Assembly (NCBI GenBank): GCA_016871515.1
Contig: VHDE01000004.1
Coordinates: forward strand, 64,386-111,881
Reading direction: 5' to 3'
DNA length: 47,496 bases
DNA from: Verrucomicrobiota bacterium
GTDB taxonomy: Bacteria > Verrucomicrobiota > Verrucomicrobiia > Limisphaerales > SIBE01
How positions within the stretch are numbered: position 1 is the first letter of the stretch; each line of letters opens with the position of its first letter. A program made the position numbers and the translations under genes. This document shows positions 39,361 to 47,496 of the stretch, one piece after another. A model generated the notes under the pieces. It was not told the origin of the DNA and did no database searches. It saw only the letters and a list, made by a program, of their open reading frames with translations.

Positions 39361-39461
39361 CGAAATTTTCTTTCGGAGAAATCTTTCCCTGCACCGAAAG
39401 GCACAGCGGAGCTGTCCTCCCAAACTCATGGTCCTGGTTATCCCAATACTCACGGTTTGGT

Positions 39462-42224
39462 TCACTTCAACGAAAGCAGGAACGCCAGCAGGTCGCGAAA
39501 ATCCTGCACGGTCATCGACTCTTCCAATCCGTCGGGCATCAAAGAAACTTGAGATTGCCGGACTGACACGATGGCCTCGTGAGACACATTGACGACTCGC
39601 CCTTCACCCGTTGTCAGCGTCATCGATCCATCAGCGGTTCGCACATTGAGGAGGCCAGCGACGGTCTGATCGTTCTTTGTTTCGACCTGGTATTGGACGA
39701 ACTGCGGAGCTACGTCTTGAGATGGATTTAGAATCGATTGGATAAGCTTGGCTCGGTCGGACGAACGCGCGATCACCGACAAGTCCGGACCAATTTTTCC
39801 GCCCCGTCCTTGCACTTGGTGGCACTTCGAACAAGTCACGGCCGGATGGAAAAAAGTCCGCCGCCCGGAGTCCGCATCCCCTGCTCCGCTCAACACCGTC
39901 GGCCATTGTTCATCGGACCCGGGACGATTCAGGCCTGCTTTGCCGGCATCGGAACCTCGGCCAAATGCGCGTGCGAAGTCGAGTTGTTCCTTCAAAGCGG
40001 CGCCGCCGGGACCAGAACCAAGTGTGTTGGCTTTCCTTTCCAAAGCGGCCGAAATCGAAGCATCCGCGGCATACATTCGCAAGGTGCGCGCCACTTCCAA
40101 GCGGACGGCTGGTTCCGGATCATCCAGCAATGGCAGAAAGTTCTTCCAGACATCCAGGGGCTGCGCAGCCAAGGCCAGGACCGCTTCGGCACGGACACCG
40201 CCAGAATTCGTCTTGGCTAGCGCGACTTCCTGCAACAGATCGCTACCGCGTTTGCTAGCGGATTGAGCCAGCGTTCGAATCGCCTCGATTCGCAGACGCT
40301 GGTCTGTTCCCTGAATCAATTTAATCAGCAGATCGACCATCTCATTGTCCGCGATATTGGGAACCATCGTTAAGGCAATCGCGCGCAACGCAGGCGGCTT
40401 GGAATCGTCGCGCAACATGCGTTCGATCAAGCCCGATCCGGTCGCGCCCTGATCCCAAACCGGTCCTTTAGGACGTGGCGTCGGAGACGCCGCCGCCGTG
40501 AGAATTTCGGCGGCAGCCAAGTACGCCTTGAAGACCGCCGGCGTGACATTCCCATCGGTCAACGCGACGTCGATAATATTCGTGAGTGGGATGAGGGTTT
40601 CCTCTCCGGCCCAAACCAATGAGATGAGCCGCACCTGTTCGTCGGGATCGGCCAGGAATTTCCTGAGAATCGAAGCGGGCTGGCTGTGCTTGCCTTTGCG
40701 CAAAGCGAGCAAGGCACTCAAACGAACTTTGGCATCGGCATTCGCGACGTCGCGCAAGATGTTTACGCGGTGATTCGGATGTGCCAGCGCACTGATGGCC
40801 GACGAGCGCACGAAAGGATCATCGTCCTTGGCCGCTACCAGCAATGTGCTGTAATTCGTGGACGACGTCGAATTGAGCAGCCGCTCTAATTTATCTTCGA
40901 GGGCCACCTCAACATTCCGGGCAGTGGCCGGTTGAACAGAGCCCACGCCAGAGCGCGCTGCAAGCCTCCATATCCGCCCTTTTTGGTGAACTGGGTAAGA
41001 TTGGTCGGCCCAGTCCGTCACGTAAATCGTCCCTTCGCCGTTGGCGGCGATGGCTACGGGGCGAAATGATTTGTCGCCCTGGACTACGATTTCTTTGGTG
41101 GACCGAAACGAAGCGCCGACTGCTTTCAGCGGATAAAGTTCGAGCGAGTTGTCGCCCCACGAAGTGACCAGCAATGAGTTTCGGCGCCTCACTGGCAGGC
41201 GCGCTTTGCCGCAATCCAAGATGCCGGAAGGAGCTTCACCTGTTCCTGCCACCATGGGCAATGTGCCCGGCAGTTCTCCATCCCACGCCACAAACGGATG
41301 CTGGCCGCTGCGGCCATAGCGAAACTTGTAACCAAAGTCAGCATCATCGACCACATGCAGCAAGCGGCAGGGCGGCCGCCCGTCGGGATCGTTATCGACG
41401 CAGAAGAGATTCCCCTCGCGATCGAATTCCAAGGCGAACGGATTCCAAAAACCAGTCGCGACCAATTGCACTTGGCTTCCATCTGAACGGCAACGAAACA
41501 CGTTGCCTCCTTCACCGCCGCCGGAGTGTTTTGAACCATCCGTGCCTTGCACCGTGTAGGGAAGGCCGAGATTCTCACCCAAACCAAAATAAAGCCATCC
41601 ATCCGGAGCGAAAGCGATTCCATCGATGCCATTGTGCGGATACGTCCCAGCTGTTTTCAACTCGATGACCGCCGAGCGATTTTCGCTAACTCCGTCCCGA
41701 TCCCGATCATGCAAAATCAAAATGCCGCTGCGATGCGCTAGATAAAGTTCCTGTTTCGGAGAAAACGCCAAGTTCATCGTGTGGCGCAAGCCGTCGGCGA
41801 AGATTGAAACGTTCTCTGGCTTTCCGTCTTGGCCGGCATCAGTGAAGACTTTGACGCGATCATGCTTCGGCCCCAGATAATCGGGCTTTGTTTCGTGCGT
41901 ATGAGATTCGATGACGAACAGCCGGGACTGTTGATCGATGGCCAAACCAATTGGAGTGACGATCTGCGGCTCGGAGGCAAATAACGAAATCTCCAGCTGG
42001 GGATCGTTGGTCTTCGGCACGACGATCTCAGCCGCCTGTGTAATTGTGTGAATGAGCAAGACGAAGGCGAGTAGGAACCATCTGCCGACGCGGACGACGT
42101 GTTCGTAACGCAGAGTTTCACTCTGCCGTATCGCCGGAATAACAGTATTTGAGCTTGTAAAACCCGTCGGATATTCGGTTGCGTCTGCGGACAAGAATGT
42201 CCGCGCACCGGTTTGGTTGTCCAT
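39462..42224 (-). CDS. PVC-type membrane-bound dehydrogenase / HEAT / cytochrome c fusion
   Basis: A 920-residue exported protein. After a signal-like helix (WFLLAFVLLIHTITQA) comes a six-bladed glucose-dehydrogenase-like propeller (LEISLFASEPQIVTPIGLAI, DGLRHTMNLAFSPKQELYLA, HNGIDGIAFAPDGWLYFG). Residues 450-760 are HEAT-like helical repeats (DPFVRSSAISALAHPN, RLRIEAIRTLAQ). The C-terminal domain has one heme c site, CSKCH near residue 798, followed by GGKIGPDLSVIARSSDRAK and the TVAGLLNVRTADGSM region. The architecture is the well-known putative membrane-bound dehydrogenase / heme-binding pair of Planctomycetes and Verrucomicrobia. It probably oxidises a sugar or related compound in the periplasm. 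The first 20 residues derive from a family C repeat arm. Confidence 0.9.
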   Translation of the reverse strand: MDNQTGARTFLSADATEYPTGFTSSNTVIPAIRQSETLRYEHVVRVGRWFLLAFVLLIHTITQAAEIVVPKTNDPQLEISLFASEPQIVTPIGLAIDQQSRLFVIESHTHETKPDYLGPKHDRVKVFTDAGQDGKPENVSIFADGLRHTMNLAFSPKQELYLAHRSGILILHDRDRDGVSENRSAVIELKTAGTYPHNGIDGIAFAPDGWLYFGLGENLGLPYTVQGTDGSKHSGGGEGGNVFRCRSDGSQVQLVATGFWNPFALEFDREGNLFCVDNDPDGRPPCRLLHVVDDADFGYKFRYGRSGQHPFVAWDGELPGTLPMVAGTGEAPSGILDCGKARLPVRRRNSLLVTSWGDNSLELYPLKAVGASFRSTKEIVVQGDKSFRPVAIAANGEGTIYVTDWADQSYPVHQKGRIWRLAARSGVGSVQPATARNVEVALEDKLERLLNSTSSTNYSTLLVAAKDDDPFVRSSAISALAHPNHRVNILRDVANADAKVRLSALLALRKGKHSQPASILRKFLADPDEQVRLISLVWAGEETLIPLTNIIDVALTDGNVTPAVFKAYLAAAEILTAAASPTPRPKGPVWDQGATGSGLIERMLRDDSKPPALRAIALTMVPNIADNEMVDLLIKLIQGTDQRLRIEAIRTLAQSASKRGSDLLQEVALAKTNSGGVRAEAVLALAAQPLDVWKNFLPLLDDPEPAVRLEVARTLRMYAADASISAALERKANTLGSGPGGAALKEQLDFARAFGRGSDAGKAGLNRPGSDEQWPTVLSGAGDADSGRRTFFHPAVTCSKCHQVQGRGGKIGPDLSVIARSSDRAKLIQSILNPSQDVAPQFVQYQVETKNDQTVAGLLNVRTADGSMTLTTGEGRVVNVSHEAIVSVRQSQVSLMPDGLEESMTVQDFRDLLAFLLSLK
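42185..42210 (-). repeat. Family C single arm inside a coding start
   Basis: CTGCGGACAAGAATGTCCGC then GCACCG matches one arm of the inverted repeat at 2445-2559. On the minus strand it encodes GARTFLSAD of the cytochrome fusion's N-terminus. The gene start has evidently been built on, or invaded by, a repeat. Confidence 0.7.
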
Positions 42225-42526
42225 AGAACGTCGAAGTTTAATGTGGTTGAAACTAAGTGTCGGGTGTTTTCAAGTCAAGCGACCGCACGGCGCGTGCCAC
42301 AGCCATTAAGTTAAGCAGTCGATGCAGCAGATAGTAAGTCTTCCCCCTCTCCTCCATCCGAATGGAAGCGAGGGAGAAGACTGCGCGTCGCTCTTAGCCA
42401 ATCCACGTGTTTCTTGCCAACTCGCGAGTCCACCTCATCGAGCCAGCAACGCGACGGTCGGCGCCACCAAAACGCAGGCTTTACTTTCGCGGCTGTCGTC
42501 GGATTGTGTCCGCGCAATCGACAGCC
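42225..42526. other. Divergent intergenic region with hairpin
   Basis: 302 bases between the cytochrome fusion and the spermidine-synthase-like gene, both transcribed outwards, so it should hold two promoters. The main visible structure is the hairpin at 42339-42380. Confidence 0.5.
42339..42380. repeat. Long hairpin in divergent promoter region
   Basis: TCTTCCCCCTCTCCTCCAT (42339-42357), loop CCGA, ATGGAAGCGAGGGAGAAGA (42362-42380): a 19-bp stem with three mismatches. Its purine/pyrimidine strand bias is unusual. It may be another small inverted element or a regulatory cruciform. Confidence 0.6.
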
Positions 42527-44827
42527 ATGACCGTCTATCTACTGTTCGCAACAACGCTTCTGCTTGGCGCCGCGCTATTGTTTTGGGTTCAGCCGATGAT
42601 CGCCAAGGCGCTGCTGCCTTTGATGGGAGGAGCGCCCGCGGTTTGGAATGTTTGCCTGGTGTTCTTTCAAGCCATGCTGCTTGCGGGCTATGCTTACGCT
42701 CACTTTGTCGCCACCAAATTGAAATTGGGACAACAGGCCGTCTTGCATTTGGTTCTGTTGCTGCTGCCCATTCTATTTTTGCCGATCACTATTGCGGAAC
42801 AGGGAGCTCAAGCGGACTCGGCGCAATCGAGTCCAGCCTTCTGGCTCCTCGGAGTTTTGTTCATGACGGTTGGTTTGCCTTTCTTTGTCGTCGCCACGAC
42901 AAGTCCCCTTCTGCAGCGCTGGTTCTCGATGACCGGCCATGCAGCTGCCGCCGATCCATACTTTCTTTATAGCGCGAGTAATATTGGAAGCCTGGCTGCA
43001 TTGCTCGGATACCCGGCGCTCGTTGAACCGAACCTTCGCTTGTCCAGGCAAAGTTCCGTCTGGGCGGCCGGCTACGCAATTCTGGCGTTGCTCATTGCAC
43101 TCTGTGCCGTCAGCACGTGGCGGCGTTCCAGGAGAATCGTTGCCAAGAATCAAGATTCGGCCGGAGATGCAAAAGGCACTGTCACTGTGAAACAACGCTT
43201 GCGATGGCTCGTCTTTGCTTTCGTTCCTTCGAGTTTGATGTTGGGCGTTACTACCTACCTGACGACGGACATCGCGAGTATTCCGCTGCTTTGGGTTATT
43301 CCGTTGGGCCTTTATCTGCTCAGTTTCATTTTGGTTTTTGCTCGCAAACCTCCCTTGCCGCGGAGTTGGATGATTCGCGCTTTGCCCATTGCCGCGGTTG
43401 CCCTCCTCTTCGTCATCCTGTCGAATGCGGTGGATCCCGCGTGGTTGTTGCTTTGCATGCACCTCGTGTTCTTCTTTATTGCGTGCATGGTCTCTCATGG
43501 CCGATTGGCGGCCGATCGCCCTCAGCTTTCCGGACTGACTGAGTTTTACTTTTGGATGGGACTTGGCGGGGTTCTCGGGGGCGCGTTCAACGCCTTGCTG
43601 GCGCCAATTCTATTCAATGGCGTCGTCGAATATCCCCTCGCGATTGTCCTGGCCTGTTTGGCTCGGCCGCTTCCCCCGGACAAACGGCAGAGCAGGCGCC
43701 ACACAGAAACTCAAGTACCCGGCCCGAACCGTCCGTCGAGCAAGGTTCCTGCGAAAGGCAGGCAGGATGTTGCGGTGTCGCTGCCCGTCCCACAGCGATT
43801 CCGTTGGGTCGACTTAGGATTGGCACTCGCGCTCGGTGTGTTCACCGTCGCCGCCGCCGCGGTCGTGACGATTGTCGGCATGGAGCCAGGCCTCCTCAGC
43901 AATACGCTGATTTTCGCCCTGCCGGTATTTGTTTGTTATACCTTCATCAATCGTCCAGTCCGGTTCGGATTGGCCGTTGCCGCGCTGTTGCTCAGCGGCA
44001 ATCTCTATTTGGAGATGCACGGGCGAACGATCTATGCCGATCGAAATTTCTTCGGCATCTCCCGCGTGACTCTGGACGAAACCGGAGCGTTCCATCGGTT
44101 GGTCCATGGGAATACTACCCACGGCCGTCAGTTCATTGATCCGGCGCGCCAATGCGAACCACTCGCTTACTATCACCCAAACGGACCGCTGGGTAAGATA
44201 ATGAGCGGGTTCAAAGCGACGAACGGAACGCCTCGCATTGGCGTGATTGGCCTGGGCGCTGGAGCCATGATTTGTTATGCCGCGACGAACCAAGCCTGGA
44301 CCTTTTACGAAATTGATCCGCTCGTCATTCGCGTCGCCCAAGACAACCGTCTTTTCACCTACCTGGACCGCTGCGCGAAAGTCAAACCGCGGATCATTCT
44401 TGGCGATGCTCGCTTGCGTCTGCGGGAAGCTCCGGGTCAGCATTACAGTCTGCTCGTCTTGGATGCTTTCAGCTCCGACTCGATTCCAGTGCACTTATTA
44501 ACGGAGCAAGCGTTCAATTTGTATCTTGCGAAACTTGCCGATGGCGGAATGCTGGCCATGCACATTTCCAATCGCTATCTCGATTTGGCGCCTGTCATTG
44601 GCAACCTGGCGAAAAACGCAGGCTTGATCGCTTTGGTTTGGGATGATCTGACGGAGGACAAGCCGAACGGGAAAGAACCTTCACAATGGGTTGTGCTGGC
44701 GCGCCAAGCAAAGGACTTGGGCCCGCTAGCCCACGACCCGCGCTGGCAGCATAACGTCAGCCCCGCGAAAGCCGCTGTGTGGACCGATGATTTTTCCAAT
44801 ATCCTTAGCGTCTTCAAGTGGCGATGA
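42527..44827 (+). CDS. Membrane-embedded spermidine-synthase-like protein
   Basis: About 766 residues from ATG 42527, chosen because the first helix (LLFATTLLLGAALLFWVQPM) begins there; the upstream in-frame extension is basic and unlikely. The N-terminal 500 residues form around ten or more membrane helices, with the family landmarks FWVQPMIAKALLPLMGGAPA, VVATTSPLLQRWFSMTGH, YFLYSASNIGSLAALLGYP and LTEFYFWMGLGGVLGGAFNA. A hydrophilic insert (about 425-460) precedes more helices. The C-terminus is a Rossmann aminopropyltransferase-like domain: IGVIGLGAGAMICYA, YEIDPLVIRVAQDN, LLVLDAFSSDSIPVHLLTEQ. These fused proteins are common in PVC and other bacteria. Whether they make polyamines is unknown. 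Confidence 0.9.
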   Translation: MTVYLLFATTLLLGAALLFWVQPMIAKALLPLMGGAPAVWNVCLVFFQAMLLAGYAYAHFVATKLKLGQQAVLHLVLLLLPILFLPITIAEQGAQADSAQSSPAFWLLGVLFMTVGLPFFVVATTSPLLQRWFSMTGHAAAADPYFLYSASNIGSLAALLGYPALVEPNLRLSRQSSVWAAGYAILALLIALCAVSTWRRSRRIVAKNQDSAGDAKGTVTVKQRLRWLVFAFVPSSLMLGVTTYLTTDIASIPLLWVIPLGLYLLSFILVFARKPPLPRSWMIRALPIAAVALLFVILSNAVDPAWLLLCMHLVFFFIACMVSHGRLAADRPQLSGLTEFYFWMGLGGVLGGAFNALLAPILFNGVVEYPLAIVLACLARPLPPDKRQSRRHTETQVPGPNRPSSKVPAKGRQDVAVSLPVPQRFRWVDLGLALALGVFTVAAAAVVTIVGMEPGLLSNTLIFALPVFVCYTFINRPVRFGLAVAALLLSGNLYLEMHGRTIYADRNFFGISRVTLDETGAFHRLVHGNTTHGRQFIDPARQCEPLAYYHPNGPLGKIMSGFKATNGTPRIGVIGLGAGAMICYAATNQAWTFYEIDPLVIRVAQDNRLFTYLDRCAKVKPRIILGDARLRLREAPGQHYSLLVLDAFSSDSIPVHLLTEQAFNLYLAKLADGGMLAMHISNRYLDLAPVIGNLAKNAGLIALVWDDLTEDKPNGKEPSQWVVLARQAKDLGPLAHDPRWQHNVSPAKAAVWTDDFSNILSVFKWR

Positions 44828-45145
44828 GCGTCCAACAGATGCGGCTAGTGCTAGTGTAGTGCAGGCTTGTCCCAAGAACCCGGAGAAGTTCGTTCCAGCT
44901 GCACGGGCAAGGCTCAACACGGTTGGCTTGACTACGCGCAGCGTTTGGAGTGCGCGGAGCTTGCTCCCACTTTTGACCACGTCCTCGATTCACCAAAGCG
45001 CCGGCAAGCCGTGGAAAGCCGGACGCACTCCAAACGCTTCGCGCCTTCCAGAGCTTCAGAAGTGTCGTCCAGTGTCGCCTTTCGAATTCTGGCCACGTGG
45101 TCAGAATTGGCCAAGCATCAACCTGGAGGGCGCTTCAGGACCCGA
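44828..45145. other. Intergenic region with inverted repeat before the RAYT remnant
   Basis: 318 bases. An ORF runs through it, but its translation shows no family signature until about 45146. It contains the family H inverted repeat. This may be where the missing front part of the transposase was lost. Confidence 0.5.
44936..45042. repeat. Family H inverted repeat
   Basis: GCGCAGCGTTTGGAGTGCGC-type arm (44936-44957) pairs with 45021-45042 at about 18 of 22 positions, around a 63-base spacer. It lies roughly 100 bases upstream of the RAYT transposase tail, the enzyme class that mobilises such palindromes. Confidence 0.7.
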
Positions 45146-45451
45146 GTGATCGACGTAGAGCGGCTGTGCTGGCGCTTGCGCACCGGCAGTCTCGAAGAAG
45201 TCGGCAGGAATCTGGACGCAAGCTTGAAGGAACGAATTGCGCGAGGCGAGGTGCGGCGGGAGCCCCGGTGGACGGAGAGTTTGGCGGTTGGGAGCCTTGG
45301 CTTTCTGGAAAGGGTGAAGCCGTTAATCCTTTCCAGACGCGCGATGGAGAGCGCAGCGGCAGACGACGATTTGTGGGTCCTGCAAGAGGAGGAGGCGGCG
45401 CCTTACGGGCGAAAAACTGGCCCGGAAATCGGTTCTAAGGCCGCAAATTGA
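45146..45451 (+). pseudogene. REP-associated tyrosine transposase (RAYT), C-terminal remnant
   Basis: About 101 residues from a GTG. The sequence VIDVERLCWRLRTGSLEEVG, NLDASLKERIARGEV, REPRWTESLAVGSLGFLERV and APYGRKTGPEIGSKAAN matches the accessory C-terminal tail found in Verrucomicrobia RAYT (Y1/HUH superfamily) proteins. The N-terminal catalytic domain with the HUH histidines and Tyr is missing, so it is inactive. The remnant ends exactly at the point where the sequence character changes. The identification relies on remembered tails of this protein family and should be treated as probable. Confidence 0.6.
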
Positions 45452-45469
45452 CATGCCCTTCCAGGTCAT

Positions 45470-45751
45470 GTGTCCGCGTTCCAGCCGGATGCTTCGGCGA
45501 CAGTCGGCTTGGCCGAGTGGCAGGGCGCTCTCCATTGCCCGATTTTCCAGGAGTTGGGCCACATTTTCAGGCATGCTATCAGAACTCATGTCATTCTGAT
45601 TGACGATGCCCGGTGTTTTGGCTCGGAGGCTGATGAGGCTGATTACCCGAGCATTGACGAGCTTCAACAATTTGTTCTGGCGAACAATCCGGCGCTGTCG
45701 CTCACCGTGCAATACGACTGTATCTGCCTCACCCCGACGGCCAATTCCTGA
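45470..45751 (+). pseudogene. C-terminal fragment of a methyltransferase-like (FkbM/TylF type) protein
   Basis: About 90 residues. ATVGLAEWQGALHCPIFQEL, HAIRTHVILIDDARCFGSEA, DYPSIDELQQFVLANNPALS and VQYDCICLTP resemble the end of class I SAM-dependent methyltransferases in lipopolysaccharide or glycan loci (usual pattern CPI-EL, HVILIDDAR, DYP-ELK). The catalytic front is absent, and in the same frame only a stop codon separates it from the RAYT tail. It converges with the kinase-like gene and overlaps its end by 23 bases. Confidence 0.4.
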
Positions 45752-47075
45752 GGAACCGCTGCCTATCTTTTCCGAGAGCCCGGGTCGCGCTCGCCCGGTC
45801 CCGATATTCCCGCATACCATCGAAATCAATCAAGTAGATTTCTCTACCGCTCACCAGAAGGTTGGTCGCTTTCATGTCGCCATGACTCACGCTGAGCTCG
45901 CGCAAGCACGCAAACAGGTTCTCGACGGCGGCGCGCTCCCACGCTTCCGGCTCGCGGCTGTGCCAGGCGTCCAACAAGCTGGTTGCCTCAACGTACTTGC
46001 TAACAAACCAGCTTTCGAGCACCAGTGGCCCCCAACGGCGCTCCACCAGGGCAAGCGGCTCCGGTATGGTGATGCCGGCGTCCTGAAGCAGGTGTGAAAA
46101 ATACCAGCTGTTGCTCGCCCGTGATCGCCGCCAGCAGCGGCGCAACCATCGCCACACATCCTTATAACGGTACTGCTTCACCACGACGCTCCGACCGCCG
46201 AGCACACAACGCGAGACGGTTGTGGAGTTGCCGCGCTTGAGAAAGCCCGTGTTTGCGGATTGTGTAGCCGGGTTTTCCAACCACGCCCGCAGGCTCGCGT
46301 CCGCGTAAGCTCGCGCACAGCGAATGCGCAGGTGTTGTCCGTAAGGCAGCGCTTTCTGCCAGGCGCTGACTGCACTGCAATCACGGTAAATTTTTTTCAG
46401 GAAGTCCTTACGACGCTTCTGCTGCTGTTCGCGCGCGCGCAGCCGTAACGCCTCCTCACTCACTTCGGAAAAAGCCGCGGTAATTGCCGCCGCAACACGC
46501 GCTGTATCTGCCAAGGGAAACTGTGCTAACAACAGAGCGAGGTTGTCGAGCCGGGCTTCTGCACCCGTGAAAGTAACCATGCTGGCAGGATCCAGCACAT
46601 AGAGCGCATCGCCTTCGAACAAAAAATTTCCCAGGTGTAAATCGCTTTGCAACAACCGGGCGGAGTAAAACGCTTCCAGTGCTTTCAACAACGGCTGCAA
46701 CACCGCTTCGGCACTCTCTGCGCGCCAACGCTCATCCAGTCGTGACGCGGCTTCCAGAAAGTAGTAGGTGCATACGCCGCCGCTTTCCTGCTCGAATGAT
46801 TCCAGCAAGGGTGGTGTCTTCATGCCTGCTTGCGCCGCGCGACGATAGCCGTCCACCTCCTGCTGCCAATGGCGTCGATGGAAAAACAGCTTGAGCAGTA
46901 CGCGCTTGCCTGTCATCTCGGCATCGGCAACAAGGCGTTTGCCCGGCAGGTGGCGAAGGATACGTCTCACGCGCACCGTTCGTTGGCCCAGCGTCAGCGC
47001 AAACGGTGTGACAACGCCATGCCCCGCCTCTGCGAGTGATGACCAGGATGTGCCGCCCGCGGTGCCTGTGCTCAT
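45729..47075 (-). CDS. Tandem-domain lipopolysaccharide-kinase-like protein
   Basis: A 448-residue protein with two kinase-like halves. The first (about 30-200) has RLVADAEMTGKRVLLKLFFH and a catalytic-loop-like LLQSDLHLGNFLFEGDALYV with DPASM in place of DFG. The second (about 270-440) has GGRSVVVKQYRYKDVWRWLR, LSVSHGDMKATNLLVSGREI and LIDFDGM. The second half keeps HGD-x4-N and DFD, as in InaA/Kdo-kinase-type enzymes that phosphorylate LPS core sugars; both halves may be active or one may be structural. A good ribosome site, GGGAGGA (47080-47086), precedes the ATG. The upstream small ORF overlaps by four bases. Protein style and high Gln/Arg/Leu content look gammaproteobacterial. Confidence 0.8.
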   Translation of the reverse strand: MSTGTAGGTSWSSLAEAGHGVVTPFALTLGQRTVRVRRILRHLPGKRLVADAEMTGKRVLLKLFFHRRHWQQEVDGYRRAAQAGMKTPPLLESFEQESGGVCTYYFLEAASRLDERWRAESAEAVLQPLLKALEAFYSARLLQSDLHLGNFLFEGDALYVLDPASMVTFTGAEARLDNLALLLAQFPLADTARVAAAITAAFSEVSEEALRLRAREQQQKRRKDFLKKIYRDCSAVSAWQKALPYGQHLRIRCARAYADASLRAWLENPATQSANTGFLKRGNSTTVSRCVLGGRSVVVKQYRYKDVWRWLRRCWRRSRASNSWYFSHLLQDAGITIPEPLALVERRWGPLVLESWFVSKYVEATSLLDAWHSREPEAWERAAVENLFACLRELSVSHGDMKATNLLVSGREIYLIDFDGMREYRDRASATRALGKDRQRFLRNWPSG

Positions 47076-47299
47076 CGCGTCCTCCCGCGCAAAAATACCG
47101 CCGGTGGCTCTTTGCCAAAGAAGCCACTGTACAGGACCTCTGCATTAACCAACACCTCGCGCCAGAGCGGGTCGCACATAGGAATTTGCTTTTTCAAAGC
47201 GTGATAACCATGCCGTCCGGAGAAGTTGGGGCAATAAGAAAGTTCCTCTGAACCGGGTGTGGAAGGGTGGCTGGAAGGGTTTCCCTGAATTGGAGTCAT
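47072..47299 (-). CDS. Hypothetical short protein upstream of the kinase-like gene
   Basis: 75 residues from ATG 47299 to a TGA that overlaps the kinase start (ATGA), which argues that the frame is translated. The end is CDPLWREVLVNAEVLYSGFF and GKEPPAVFLRGRTR; the front (MTPIQGNPSSHPSTPGSEEL) is polar. No family was recognised. A stop codon lies just upstream of the ATG, so it is either a genuine small protein or the tail of a broken gene. Confidence 0.4.
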   Translation of the reverse strand: MTPIQGNPSSHPSTPGSEELSYCPNFSGRHGYHALKKQIPMCDPLWREVLVNAEVLYSGFFGKEPPAVFLRGRTR

Positions 47300-47496
47300 A
47301 TCTCACAATGTGACAATTTCCCGGCCAGACCAGTTTACTTACTGGCCGTCCGGCGATTTGGAGTGTCCGTTTGGCCAACTGTCGCCTAAGGAAGTGTTTT
47401 GCCTGCATGTGGATCTGGAGAATGGCGGCCGGTTTTGAGGACTTAGCGCCAATTTTCCAGCCTGTTTTTTGGCTGTAAGGAATTGTCTCGACTGCT
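47300..47496. other. Window end, no assignable feature
   Basis: 197 bases with a minus-strand ORF (47145-47408) whose translation lacks recognisable features. No RNA gene or repeat was identified. Confidence 0.3.

Noticed and set aside
44867..45451. A complete 194-residue protein across the whole ORF
   Set aside because: The first 90 residues are translated from the family H inverted repeat and intergenic DNA and show no family signature. Only the part after 45146 resembles a known protein.

Overview
The window looks like a chromosomal segment of a Verrucomicrobiota bacterium, probably of the Pedosphaera/Limisphaerales type. The signs are a prepilin-like protein with a short N-terminal methylation motif, a Tat-exported Gfo/Idh/MocA oxidoreductase, a DUF1501 protein, a PQQ-propeller protein, a PVC-type membrane-bound dehydrogenase/HEAT/cytochrome c fusion, a Chlamydia-like giant GreA fusion, and many dispersed inverted repeats between genes. 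This assignment is inferred from gene families; no rRNA gene was seen.

Layout. 0-8 kb: prepilin-like protein, mutarotase-fold protein, oxidoreductase, an unusual GrpE-head protein coupled to a broken DnaK-like gene, and a PQQ-propeller protein. 8-16.4 kb: a leftward Hsp20-Lon-LolA-like group, a tiny CCHH zinc-finger protein, a molybdopterin oxidoreductase with FdhD, and a beta-hydroxyacid dehydrogenase. 16.9-21 kb: dnaK-groES-groEL with two hairpins between dnaK and groES and a strong terminator after groEL. 21-26 kb: DUF1501 protein, an internally deleted sugar isomerase, a non-coding stretch ending in a MITE-like inverted repeat, and katG. 26-35 kb: rsmB, the divergent GreA fusion, and a 1691-residue subtilase with two seven-repeat propeller blocks. 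35-38.4 kb: a decaying operon (porin with an in-frame TAG, gutted DJ-1/PfpI protein, stub of an NrtA-like protein) beside an intact ABC ATPase. 38.7-44.8 kb: signal peptidase I, the cytochrome fusion, and a membrane spermidine-synthase-like protein. 44.9-47.5 kb: a RAYT transposase tail, then a methyltransferase tail and a double-domain LPS-kinase-like gene that look proteobacterial.

Two themes stand out. Proteostasis and stress genes are concentrated in the first 26 kb (GrpE/DnaK-like pair, Hsp20, Lon, DnaK, GroES, GroEL, KatG). The intergenic DNA carries at least nine families of imperfect inverted repeats, several present two to four times, often at convergent gene ends, together with a RAYT transposase remnant. 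Three genes (DnaK-like, sugar isomerase, PfpI) lack a block from their middle while both flanks are well preserved. That means either real deletions or assembly collapses, and it is the main quality question for this window.
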